DNA from: Mastigias papua
Taxonomy: Eukaryota > Cnidaria > Scyphozoa > Rhizostomeae > Mastigiidae
Length of the DNA stretch: 64,000 nucleotides
NCBI GenBank assembly: GCA_964019165.1
Contig: OZ025272.1
Span: 2,759,293 to 2,823,292, forward strand
Direction: 5' to 3'
A program made the position numbers and the translations under genes. Numbering within the stretch: position 1 is the stretch's first letter; each line of letters opens with the position of its first letter. Shown here piece after piece: positions 1 to 9,854 of this stretch. The notes under the pieces are model-generated. The model was not told the origin of the DNA and ran no database searches. It saw only the letters and a list, made by a program, of their open reading frames with translations.

Positions 1-653
1 ACCAATGCTCATACTGGCAAAGCATTGTAGCTATTTGTCTGTTAATAATTATACGAACATAAAAACGATACTTCAAGATCTCATATTGACTAAATGTATT
101 ACAGGTATTTTATTTATCCTCTCAAGTTGAATATTTAGCAGTGAACATTGCGAACAAACGCAATAAGAGTACATGGTTTCTCTGAGTACTTGCACGAATT
201 CATTTATTGCTAGGAAATGCTCCAGTGTGTGACACTCGCAAACCCCACCCACCCCCAAGTAGCTTTATGTACATCTGTCTCAGTCGTGCCACGCTAAACA
301 ACTAACGGGGGCTGTCAAGCAGGAAGGACATTCTATGGACTACATCCACAACAAGACACACGTTACATACCAGGCTATAAAAAACACTTAATTCACGAAA
401 AGATACATAAAACTGTAGTAATGGGATGCCCTGCTGTTACGAAGTTTTCTTGCAAAAAGAACAGGAGTATTGAAGTATATTGCATTAAAAACATATCTTG
501 TTGGAAGTGGGCGCGGTGGTAGAAGATTTTCCCTGAGGTTCCGCCCGGAAACCTGTTTAAGTCTGCCAGATAATGGTCTGGGCCTTGGACCAAAGTTACG
601 TAGAGTATAAACCGTCGTTTTCATCAGAGTTCAACAGGATAATGCTCATTTTT
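1..653. other. no gene recognised
   Basis: Anonymous AT-rich sequence. Short open frames are present on both strands, but none shows a recognisable domain, a signal peptide or splice-flanked conservation. Nothing can be supported here. Confidence 0.5.
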
Positions 654-790
<137 letters not shown>

Positions 791-892
791 TCTTTCATAT
801 AAAAGCAGCTATCGCAACTGAACAAGAAGGCAACGCTAGTCTAACACTGCTACCATTGACTTTTGTTTTGCTTGCATATGATATATTACTTT

Positions 893-1190
893 TATGAAAG
901 ACTTGAAATCTCAAATATTGAGACGACAGACTTGAAATCTCAAAAACAGTGAGACGAAGGCTGGAAATCTCAAATCCATTGAGACGAAAGACTTTAAATC
1001 TCAAAAACAGTGAGACGAAGTCTGGAAATCTCAAATCCATTCAGACAAAAGACTTGAAATCTCAAAAACAGTGAGACGAAGGCTGGAAATCTCAAATCCA
1101 TTCAGAAGGCTTGAAATCTCAAAAACAGTGAAACGAAGGCTGGAAATCTCAAATCCATTCAGACGAAAGACTTGAAATCTAAAAAACATC
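893..1190. repeat. tandem repeat, unit about 60 bp
   Basis: About five diverged units alternate 'cttgaaatctcaaaaacag' with 'ctggaaatctcaaatccatt', each followed by a 'gagacgaa'-like block. The array is imperfect, with substitutions and small deletions between units. No coding potential is evident. Confidence 0.85.
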
Positions 1191-2662
1191 GAGATGTTGT
1201 CACGCGTTTAGGGCTAGCCTGTAAGTTATGATTAGTTACTGCTTAGGAACTAGGCTCAAATGAGCTATTGCATAGGATAATTAGGGTTGGGGGTAGATTT
1301 TGACAAGGGTCAGTTGTTGCATAGGAACAAAATTCGCGTTAAATGTCTGACAGGAGCAATATTAGGGTTAGCTATTGAGGAGGAGCAACAATTAGTGTTA
1401 CCTAATAGGCAGAAGCAACAATTAGAGTTAGATGATGCGCAGCAGAAGCTTGTTTTTTAGGGTTACATTAGCTACTTGAATTTGGCTTAATTCTCACGCA
1501 GGAGTATGCCTGCTTTTAGAGCTAAAAGTCTCGAACCTATTTTATTTATTATGTCATGATTATTATATACCTTTATCTTCACCCTGTTTAGTTACCACAT
1601 TATATATATTCATTATATATTTATTAGCCCTTTGAGGGTTAGACCTCGCATAGGCTCAGAATTTAGGGTTTGATGTTCAATTGGCTCAGAAATTAGAGTT
1701 AGACTTCGCCTTACTTCAGAAATTATTTAGGGCTAGGCGTTCTATTGGTTTATAAATTAGGGTTAGACCTTTCATTTGGTTTAGAAATGAAGGTAAGGGT
1801 TACCTAGCAACAAGTAGGGTTACCTAGCAACAATTAGGGTTACCTAGCAACAATTAGGGTTAGATAGCTCGTAGGTTCAGAATTTAGGGTTAGGACGTTT
1901 TCGGGCACTAAAAAGTAGGGTTACAATGCTGTGTAGGAGCTAGAGTTAAACCTCGTGTAGGTTCAGAATATGTCTGTATGAAAACGAGGCTATGACATCG
2001 TTAACATGGAAACGAGGTCAAAGCTGTGCTGATATCCCTATAATATATAAATCTCATAAGTAGAACATGGTAGGCTCCGATGGCAGGTCTTCTTTATAGC
2101 CAATGTTCAACCTCACGTGAGTGTCACGATACCAATTTTGTGTGCTCATTCATTTTTCATCTTTAATACGTCATCACATTCTTGCTCTGTTCACTACTGA
2201 ATCATATTTCCCCTCATAATATGTAAAGCTTCTTTAAACTTAAGTTGAAAATGGGTTCTTGCTAAATGTTTGTGTATTCTGTGCCGCTCGCGTTTGATTT
2301 GTAAGTGAATGCAAAGACTACGGGAGTAACTAGAGAAAAATCAACATTATTACACGAGTAACTAAGGGGTAGTTTCTGGGGGTATAGACCCCTACTCTTT
2401 TCCTCAAAAAGGTAAAACCTCCCTGTTTCTTGCAGAGATTTGACACTGTTTATTGTATTTCTGTTGTGTAGACCTACCTATAATCCTTGTTACACATGAA
2501 AGTAATGAAATCCTGAAGATATTCTTACGATTTATCTTGCTTCTAAATATGTAAAATATGATTTCAGGATACAGTCTCTTTGGATAGCGTTTAGTGTGCC
2601 CTATTTTTTGATTAGATCCTAGTTACGTATGTTACTGTGGCAGCACAAGAGAGCAGCTAAGT
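1191..2662. other. gene-free stretch rich in GGGTTA/TTAGGG motifs
   Basis: From about 1260 to 1960 the + strand contains many scattered TTAGGG/GGGTTA words joined by variable spacers. The densest part is a short 20-bp tandem, separately listed. Past 1960 nothing recognisable is seen. No gene is supported. Confidence 0.6.
1796..1866 (+). repeat. 20-bp tandem repeat containing the telomere hexamer
   Basis: Three to four copies of 'ttagggttacctagcaacaa' (20 bp) lie head to tail. Each contains the metazoan telomere hexamer TTAGGG plus a constant spacer. It is an interstitial degenerate array, not a canonical telomere. Confidence 0.8.
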
Positions 2663-2663
2663 A

Positions 2664-3044
2664 GCGTCGCTCCAGGGTGCATTCCATGTTGATCCTACGC
2701 CGGACATTTCCCTGAATATTGTAATAGTACGCCACAATGGGTATGGCTTATGGATGGTGGATCCAGTCGTGCGCCGAAGTTTTTTTGCTGTGCGTCAGCG
2801 AATCGTACAGAAAACAATTAAAGAGGACAATAATATAACAGACAAACAAACTTATTTTCACGATTCCAACAAACTAAGACAGCGATACGCCAATGAAATT
2901 GAAAGGTCATTCGTCTTAAGGGACTCTCTGCTGCCGAAACACCAAGAAGCAAGATGTTTCCTTCGTACGCCAAGGCATTTTTCTAAGCTCAAGCCGGACG
3001 TATTCAGGCCCTAGCTACATGAAATGCACCCAGGGCGTCGCCTT
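2664..3044 (+). mobile_element. MITE-like element, family 1, copy 1
   Basis: The left end reads 'gcgtcgctccagggtgcatt' and the right end is its imperfect inverse ('aatgcacccagggcgtcgc'), giving roughly 25-bp terminal inverted repeats about 380 bp apart. A related copy in opposite orientation is at 43148-43513. The open frame at 2754-3014 lies wholly inside the element. The second copy interrupts it, so I do not treat it as a gene. Confidence 0.75.
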
Positions 3045-3254
3045 CCATGCATCAACGTAACGGAGACACTCGGGCTTATATGTACATAATAAAAGGAATT
3101 GTTGCAGGCACTTAGTTTTAAAATGCGCGAAGTCACTGCTAAAGATGTTCGCGAACAAATGTATGGTAGACGGGGCTTTAAACTACCTAGTGGAAATAAA
3201 ATAAGGCAATATCATCAGCAAATAACGTTGGGAGTGGTTTTCAATATCAAAAGC

Positions 3255-3318
3255 AGATTTCCTACAAATCAGATTTCCTATAAATCAGATTTCCTACAAA
3301 TCAGATTTCCTACAAATA
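3255..3318 (+). repeat. 16-bp tandem repeat, four units
   Basis: Four consecutive units of 'agatttcctacaaatc', one with a c-to-t change. This is a short minisatellite with no coding context. Confidence 0.9.
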
Positions 3319-3404
3319 GCATAAAACACAGGGTTCCACTCCTGAGTTCATGATTTCAAGCATGTATGTTCTAGGAAGGAAGTGGAAATGTGAGACAGAA
3401 ATTA

Positions 3405-3784
3405 CACGCTTTTTTTATAAGGAACCTACCTCAAGGCCTAGTTCTAAAAGTTCCTTATTTGTAGACCTCAAATCAGCAAATTGTAGCACCAAAAGTTCCT
3501 TAATAGTTCCTTAATTTTCACTGCACAGTAAGTGCCATAAAAATAGTACAGAAACAGGAAAAACATAAACTTCTGAACTTTTGAACTATTGAATACTACG
3601 TTTGGTTAAGGGACCGTCGGCACCAGCCCACGCTTAGATTGGTATCTCATGTGATATCCAGCTGAAAATCACTACGTGTAACCAGGCCCTTAAGGGTTCA
3701 TTCTTAGTAATAAAATTCTTTAAATACTTCGGCCTTCTACATGCAGGCTCCTTATAAATCGGTTCCTTATACAAAAACAGCGTG
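3405..3784. mobile_element. CACGC-type MITE, copy 1
   Basis: The ends are 'CACGCTTTTTTTATAAGGAA' and an inverted 'ccttatacaaaaacagcgtg', flanked on both sides by TA. TA duplication is the signature of Tc1/mariner-type insertion, so this is probably a non-autonomous derivative. Internal blocks 'ggcctagttctaaaagttcc' and 'cggccttctacatg' are shared with the copy at 20174-20629. Confidence 0.85.
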
Positions 3785-4067
3785 TATACATTAAAGGTAG
3801 AAAATTTCGAACACAAAAATTTCGGACAAAATATTTTCAGACGTTTATCAAAGTTATTTCCAACGTTTCCAGAGAAATTTCGGACGAATACAAAAAAGCA
3901 TGTATTTAGTTATTTTTAATGCTTTAAAAATATATCTTAAAGTTAACTCTTTCAAGTTCATTTAAACGGTTCATTACTGCTTATAAGTCTTTAAATGGGT
4001 CCTCGTCAGGAACTTCAATTGTGGCAATGGGAATGATGCCTGCCATTTCAAAGGCCTTTATAATCAT

Positions 4068-4445
4068 TTGTCGTCGGATAAGTTAATTCCAGAAGTGGTA
4101 GGACATATTCCTCGTGAAATTTCCCGTCTTCTCTGGTATTTTCTGAATTATGGTGGAAAAGTCGACGCAAAAGTTCACTCAGAACGTCATAGGCGGTCCC
4201 CAATACCATCAGGTGGACTAGAAATAATATTAGTGGGAAAGTCCGCAATATCTGATGAAAAGCGAAGGTATCTTGCCCATCTATCCACACTAATCCGAAG
4301 GAATTACAAAGTCAACGAAGAGGTTATGGACCAAGAAAATGGACAAGAAAACGAAGATGATATAGGTCTATTTGACGATGATCAAGCTGACGAGGACGAT
4401 ATTATTATTTTAGAGAATGACGAGGCTGATTTTAGTTACATGTAG
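4068..4445 (+). pseudogene. fragment of repeat-associated protein, possible HIRAN-like domain
   Basis: A 125-codon open frame. Its first part resembles a small domain I associate with repeat-encoded metazoan proteins: 'VVGHIPREISRLLWYFLNYG', then about 20 residues on 'RRSPIPSGGLEI'. The last 45 residues are strongly acidic (Asp/Glu-rich) and end at a stop near 4443. No partner domains such as a transposase, zinc finger or reverse transcriptase are visible on either side, and an in-frame start with good context is not obvious. It sits between two MITEs and upstream of gene A. Most likely it is a remnant of a mobile-element gene; it could instead be the last exon of an unseen gene. The domain assignment is from memory of the motif and is uncertain. 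Confidence 0.35.
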
Positions 4446-4515
4446 TTACAAAAATACAATTTCGTATCAATCAGTGGCTCTCTCAACATTTTCTTTCCCT
4501 TTGTGCGGTTTTGTA

Positions 4516-4691
4516 CACGTTTTTAATTTTATAAGAAACCTAGCTCAGGCCCTACTGGTAGAAGTTTCTTAAATTTTCTATTGTTTTCTATTGTTAGTCA
4601 AAACAAAACAACAAAAGAATCTATTGTAATTTACCCCCAACTTCTACTAGTAGGTTTGTTATAAAGCAGTTTCTTATATACAAAAAACGTG
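4516..4691. mobile_element. CACGC-type MITE, copy 2 (short)
   Basis: The ends are 'CACGTTTTTAATTTTATAAG' and an inverted '...tatacaaaaaacgtg', again between TA dinucleotides. At 176 bp it is less than half the length of the other two copies, so it is an internally deleted member of the same family. Confidence 0.8.
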
Positions 4692-4808
4692 TAAACAAGA
4701 AAATACACATTTTAAACACAAAAATACACAGTTTAAACAAAGAAAATTTCTTGCTATATTTTCCCGTGTTGCAAAAAATTTCGGACAGTAAAATTTCGGA
4801 TGACAAAA

Positions 4809-4869
4809 AATTTCGGACGTTAAAATTTTCGGACGCCTCACACGTCCGAAAATACTAACGTCCGAAATT
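4809..4869. repeat. inverted repeat (hairpin) upstream of gene A promoter
   Basis: Arms at 4809-4835 and 4843-4869 are 27 bp each and match as inverted repeats at 25 of 27 positions, around a 7-base loop. Each arm carries two copies of the word TTTCGGACG. The same word recurs singly at about 3820-3890, 4780-4805 and 7975-8055. The hairpin ends about 40 bp before the TATA box at 4908. Confidence 0.9.
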
Positions 4870-4883
4870 GTTTGCCTTTAATG

Positions 4884-4913
4884 TATTCCGCTTTCGGGAC
4901 AAGTGGATATAAA
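4884..4913 (+). promoter_or_regulatory. TATA promoter of secreted gene A
   Basis: TATAAA at 4908-4913 is preceded by a 'TATTCCG-TTT-CGGGA' block at about 4884-4899. The same block-plus-TATA arrangement is found upstream of the paralogue at 18134-18162. The conservation of both, with a splice donor about 105 bp downstream, is the argument that this is a promoter. The start of transcription (about 4938) is inferred from usual TATA spacing. Confidence 0.6.
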
Positions 4914-4937
4914 AAGGGAGAGCTAATCTGTCGAAAA

Positions 4938-5017
4938 TTACTTCGCAGGATATACGCTGAGCAAGGAGCGCAAGAAAGTACAGCTGACAAACACTGGAAA
5001 ACAAACCCACTGCAAAG
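4938..5017 (+). other. inferred non-coding exon 1 of gene A
   Basis: About 80 bp from the inferred transcription start to a donor 'caaag|gttagt' at 5017/5018. It aligns loosely with the paralogous segment 18187-18265; shared words include 'cgcagg' and 'aagtacag', and both end in an AAAG|GT donor. The coding exon at 8425 begins its ATG immediately after 'ttatctttcag', an acceptor, so an upstream untranslated exon is required. This segment is the best candidate. Confidence 0.5.
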
Positions 5018-5229
5018 GTTAGTATAATAGAATTTTGAATTGATAATTTAAATTTTATACGAAACTATCGTACAAGAAGCTAGGTACCAGAAGCCAGGAC
5101 AATTTACTGTTTGCGATTTGCGTAGTACTGCCACACACTTTCCTATAAGGATACCTAAGAGAAGGGTCATTAATTACTTGTGGGGATGGTTGAATGGTTT
5201 GATTTTGACTAGGTACGGCAGCACCAAAA

Positions 5230-5461
5230 GGGAGAGTGTCCAAGTGGTTAGAGCGCTTGACTGCTGAGCAGAACATCGATGGTTCGAGCCGAACCCTCGG
5301 ACCAAAGATGGGATGCTCACTCACTGTTCACCCACCAGCAAATGGTTACCTGGTGGCAACTTTGGGGAAGTTAAAGGCGGGGAGGAAAGGAACTGGCCAC
5401 ACTACCTCAATATGCTGACGGCTCAGGATAAGTGTCCTCTCCAACAGGCACTCCCCAACGT
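5230..5461 (+). mobile_element. tRNA-Ser-like SINE, copy 1
   Basis: The head contains an A box ('tgtccaagtgg', one base off TGGCNNAGTGG), an anticodon-loop-like 'gactgctgag' and a B box ('ggttcgagcc'). These are RNA polymerase III promoter parts of a tRNA-Ser(GCT)-like sequence. A roughly 170-bp body follows, shared almost throughout with the copy at 24865-25097. It sits in the inferred first intron of gene A. No convincing target duplication is seen for this copy. Confidence 0.85.
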
Positions 5462-5469
5462 ACGGAATC

Positions 5470-6757
5470 ATATATGGGACTAACCTTTAACCTTTTATTT
5501 TTTATCCCTCCTCCCTCTGAATGCGCAGAATTCTGGTCCCCCCTCCTAGATGTCTTCTACCCCCTCCATTGGAAGAATGAATGACCGGTGATCCCTGATG
5601 TTTCGCTGAGCTTCAATATTCTTAAAATTTACATAGTTTGAGCCTTATAATATTCTTAAATTATTCTTACCTTTTTTCGATTTTGAGCACTAATACTCGT
5701 ATAGACTATATTCCTATGATAAAATGTGTGCACGTGACACTCCCCAATGAGTTGCTGGGTCGCATCGTAACGAGTGCCACATTTTTTTTATTCTCTCAAG
5801 AGAACACAAATCAGCAAAAAATCTAAGCCTTGATGAAGTTTGAGCCTTGCATCACTTTTAGATTATTCTTAAATTTCAACTATTTTGAGCCTTGATGTTC
5901 TTAAAGACTATATTCTTATAATTTGGATAAATCAGAATATATTAGTGCATCATGGCCTATTTCTAGATGTCACTCGACAAGCTCCATCGAGAGTGTCTAT
6001 GGGACCCGGGCCGAATGGAAAAAGTTGGGGTCCCTGACGGATGTCGTCATGGAATGTAAAACTCACCAGACAATCATTTCATAACTATTTGGAGCCCATC
6101 TCAAGTTTGGGGCCTGGAGCAATCCATCACTATTAAACCTCTCTCAGCGGCTTTACGCGCTACAACATTGCCTTGGTTACCCATAAAAATTTGCGTAGCT
6201 ACAAGGAACTAAATCAAACGAGTTACAAATTAAAACTGCTACAACAAGAGATTATATTTAATTGCAGTATTACAGAACTGTGTAAGAAAAGTAAGTATAT
6301 ACATTAAAGAAAGAAGATATATTATATTAGTAATAACTTATAAATAAGTACCCAACATATTGAAAACATAACTTACATAACCTACAACTGAAATCTTGGC
6401 ATTTCCAATTTTATTTTTCTGGCTGTTAATGTTTCAGTGTCTTTCATATCATTTGGCAAAGAGTCCCATGTCTACCATATAGGAATGTTTTTAATTTTTG
6501 CAAACTCAAGGTAGTCATAGACTTAAAACTTTAGAGGACCTTAATGTCATACTTTCAGTCAAGAGAACTATCAATATTTCCACCTAGATATTTTGTATTC
6601 AGAACAGTGTCAAGCTCCGCGCCGTTAATTTTCACATGAAGAATTCACATTTGTCTTTTTCGCTGGAAAAGAGCCTATGATACCTTTTTCTCAGATGTAT
6701 GTATCTATGCAAAGCCAAATTGCTTTCTTTGGTTGCCTGAGAAAACACTTTCTTCAG
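5470..6757. other. intronic, nothing recognised
   Basis: This part of the inferred gene A intron 1 shows no protein similarity, RNA gene or clear repeat. It is AT-rich with low coding potential on both strands. Confidence 0.5.
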
Positions 6758-7842
6758 TGCCCGATTCAGATTTAGTTCCTTCTGATTTAGTGTCCGATTC
6801 AAATTTAGTTCCTTCTGATTCAGTGCCCGATTCAGATTTAGTTCCTTCTGATTTAGTGTCCGATTCAGATTTAGTTCCTTCTGATTCAGTGCCCGATTCA
6901 GATTTAGTTCCTTCTGATTCAGTGCCCGATTCAGATTTAGTTCCTTCTGATTTAGTGTCCGATTCAGATTTAGTTCCTTCTGATTCAGTGCCCGATTCAG
7001 ATTTAGTTCCTTGTGATTCAGTACCCGATTCAGATTTAGTTCCTTCTGATTTAGTGTCCGATTCAGATTTAGTTCCTTCTGATTTAGTGTCCGATTCAAA
7101 TTTAGTTCCTTCTGATTTAGTGTCCGATTCAGATTTAGTTCCTTCTGATTTAGTGCCCGATTCAGATTTAGTTCCTTCTGATTTAGTGCCCGATTCAGAT
7201 TTAGTTCCTTCTGATTTAGTGCCCGATTCAGATTTAGTGCCCGATTCAGATTTAGTTCCTTCTGATTTAGTGTCCGATTCAGATTTAGTTCCTTCTGATT
7301 TAGTGCCCGATTCAGATTTAGTTCCTTCTGATTTAGTGTCCGATACAGATTTAGTTCCTTCTGATTCAGTGCCCGATTCAGATTTAGTTCCTTCTGATTC
7401 AGTGCCCGATTCAGATTTAGTTCCTTCTGATTTAGTGTCCGATTCAGATTTAGTTCCTTCTGATTCAGTGCCCGATTCAGATTTAGTTCCTTCTGATTCA
7501 GTACCCGATTCAGATTTAGTTCCTTCTGATTTAGTGTCCGATTCAGATTTAGTTCCTTCTGATTTAGTGTCCGATTCAGATTTAGTTCCTTCTGATTTAG
7601 TGTCCGAATCAGATTTAGTTCCTTCTGATTTAGTGCCCGATTCAGATTTAGTTCCTTCTGATTTAGTGCCCGATTCAGATTTAGTTCCTTCTGATTTAGT
7701 GCCCGATTCAGATTTAGTTCCTTCTGATTTAGTGTCCGATACAGATTTAGTTCCTTCTGATTTAGTGCCCGATTCAGATTTAGTTCCTTCTGATTTAGTG
7801 TCCGATTCAGATTTAGTTCCTTGTGATTCAGTGCCCAATTAA
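6758..7842. repeat. 33-bp minisatellite, about 33 units
   Basis: Head-to-tail units built on 'gatttagttccttctgattt' followed by 'agtgcccgattca' (33 bp). Each unit is itself three related sub-blocks of the form GATTYAGTKCC. Units differ at a few fixed places (ttta/ttca, gtgccc/gtgtcc), and one short unit lies near 7230. Because 33 is a multiple of three and no stop occurs in the unit, three frames stay open for over 360 codons, two on - and one on +. It lies inside the inferred first intron of gene A, so it is treated as non-coding. Confidence 0.95.
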
Positions 7843-8424
7843 GATTTTTAGTCAGATTTATTCTAACTCCATTTCGATCCTGAATCAGATTAAAATAAAT
7901 AAAATGGAGACTAGAGCTATGATGTAGATCGTGGGATTTTATCTGAGACTTCTTGGTTTCATATGCATATATCCGAAATTTTTGTCCGAAATTGCCCGAA
8001 ATCCTTAACTTCTGGTCCGAGATTTTCGGCGCGAACATTCTATGTCCGAAATAAACTGTCCTAAATTTTTGGGGAATAATGTAGCTCGATCACATATTCG
8101 TATTCTGTTAGTTTTCTACGTAACGTGTGTTACATTCTTCCTATTAATCTTCAAACAGTCACTATTGCAAGTCGAGAGGGATATATTCGCTCATTGTAAA
8201 GTCGTGTAGTTCAAAATTGCACTGACTGACCTCTTTGATTGAAGTCGATATACGGTTTTTCATTTGCTGATTTTTATATAAGCACCCAACTTAAAAGAGC
8301 ACCCGTGAAAATTTTCTTTCGAGGAAATCCGGTATTTGTCGCAATAAAATACAGATGCTATTGAATCTCGTTATTCATCTTGCCTTCAAAACCACTGTAG
8401 TGAAATTCTCTAATTATCTTTCAG

Positions 8425-9122
8425 ATGAGCAATCTTCTAACATTATCAGTCATCCTATTGGGCATTTCCTTGGTTCGTGTTGACTGCGGGCCAGCACCTC
8501 CTGTCACGAAACTGGGTTTCTACAGATACGTCGTTAGAGCTCCAAATGGACACACAAAGTTCTACTATTATCAAAAGGGCTACGATGAAAGTGTGTACGT
8601 CTTTTTCAATGGAAGACTGGTAAGCTTTTTCATTGCAGAAGCTTTCATTCCGTGGTAGAAATTTATAAAAGTGTCCTCTGAGGAAACTTTGACGTATGGG
8701 ACCGTATGAGGAAATAAACTTACTGATAACATCTGAATGAAGAACGAATAAATGAACGCGCAAGCGAACAAACAAACGAACGAACGAATGGACGATCAAA
8801 CGAATGAATGAATACGAGAAAACCTCACTCGGTATACTCAAATCAGGACAAGTTTCTAAATAGTTGAGGTGTGACAACCCACACACCCCGGCAGCTATAC
8901 ATCTGTCTATCCTTTACAACCGGTTGACTGACAAATTATTCACTTCCATTTCAGCTACGAAGAGAATGCAGGGTGTATCAAACCGATACCGACAGTGCTA
9001 GGATTGTAATCGGATGGTGGAACGAATGCCGTGTAAAAGGGACAAATGGGGTGGTTATTATCAAAACCGCCTTTGGAAGACTCTATGGCAAAAACTACAA
9101 CAAGATGACCTTCAGCTACTGA
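8425..9122 (+). CDS. small secreted protein, gene A
   Basis: Family not recognised. There are two coding exons: 8425-8619 (65 codons) and 8955-9122 (55 codons plus stop), joined in phase 0 through GTAAGC and a 'ttccatttcag' acceptor. The 120-residue product starts with a clear signal peptide: a hydrophobic core at residues 4-17 ('LLTLSVILLGISLV') and likely cleavage after Cys21 or nearby. The mature part of about 99 residues is aromatic and basic, with two cysteines (Cys70, Cys90) that could form one disulphide. Recognisable stretches are 'GHTKFYYYQKGY', 'SARIVIGWW' and 'GVVIIKTAFGRLYGKNY'. There is no membrane anchor, so it should be exported. Gene B at 20695 is 86% identical (103 of 120). 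Reading through the donor adds 12 residues ending 'FIPW', which is also conserved in gene B. The start is the first ATG, directly after an acceptor. Function unknown; role in defence, adhesion or matrix cannot be told from sequence. Confidence 0.85.
8745..8812. repeat. GAAC/GAAT-type microsatellite in gene A intron 2
   Basis: A short degenerate run of 'cgaacgaacgaatgaac'-like tetranucleotides lies in the 335-bp intron between the coding exons. The same position in gene B carries a much larger array (21016-21330). Confidence 0.8.
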
Positions 9123-9775
9123 CCATCCCATTGACTAACAAATCTCATGGAAGTTCTTTGAAGCAATAACTGAACTCTATGGCATCAGAGACTGTTATTC
9201 ACTATATATTCAGACGATTTTGCACTAACATATAGAGTAATCATAAAAAGTAGGGTAGATGTCCGGGGTCGATACCTCTGCCATTCCCCACAAAAGTGCA
9301 AAAGTGCTCTTTTCTTCGAAAATTGCGAAACTGTTTATTGTATTCGTAGATCTGCCTATATCTAAATCTCGAAAGTATTATTCCGAAACATCATCTTTTT
9401 GAAACATCCTTGATGTGCCCTCCTTGTATACTAGATCTCTGCCCGCCAAAATCCATAGCTGCGTGATTGAAGAGGTATATGGAGTAGCGACTAGAGTAAC
9501 TTGCAGTAAAAAATTTAATTTGATGTTATTTCTGGATCGCCTCGTTATCTGAGTAGTGTACATCTATTAGTGGGCTAGCGATGGTCTCGCTATAGAGGGG
9601 GTGTAAAACATATGAATGGATGTGCAAGCTGTAAATGAAATGTCTGTGAGATGAAATGGAAATCAATGATTAAGTGATTCAATGATTCAACGGTTTCAGT
9701 GATACAATGAGTGAATGATCGACTGAATGGGTTGATAATTGATAAGATTGGATGAATGAAAGTGCAGAGACGCAG
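9123..9775. other. 3' flank of gene A, nothing else recognised
   Basis: The first about 250 bp continue to resemble the 3' flank of gene B (for example 'ggtagatgtccggggtcgata' here versus 'acgggggtcggggg' there), so this probably contains the 3' UTR. No further gene is visible before the tRNA-like sequence. Confidence 0.45.
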
Positions 9776-9850
9776 TGTGATAGTGTAGTGGTCTGTACCT
9801 CTTCTCAATAACTAGAGTCTATGAGGTTCGAATCCCACTTTCGATACGCC
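9776..9850 (+). other. tRNA-like sequence
   Basis: An A-box-like 'tagtgtagtgg' and a perfect B box 'ggttcgaatcc' are spaced as in a tRNA gene. The arms do not fold into a convincing cloverleaf and there is no clean acceptor stem. It is probably a tRNA pseudogene or the head of a SINE. It abuts the 5'-truncated LINE that starts at about 9855. Confidence 0.4.
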
Positions 9851-9854
9851 AAAG

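Noticed and set aside
893..1190. CRISPR-like array
   Set aside because: Units of about 60 bp are tandem without unique spacers, repeats are diverged, and the DNA is animal.
1260..1960. A true chromosome end
   Set aside because: TTAGGG words are degenerate with spacers and are followed by ordinary sequence and genes on both sides.
6632..8038. 468- and 377-codon minus frames and 369-codon plus frame as repeat proteins
   Set aside because: All arise from the stop-free 33-bp minisatellite whose length is a multiple of three. No signal peptide, no flanking conserved sequence, and the array lies in an inferred intron.
8425..9122. Calling gene A/B a toxin
   Set aside because: Small secreted and fast-evolving is not enough: only two mature cysteines, no recognised toxin fold or motif. 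Left as unknown.
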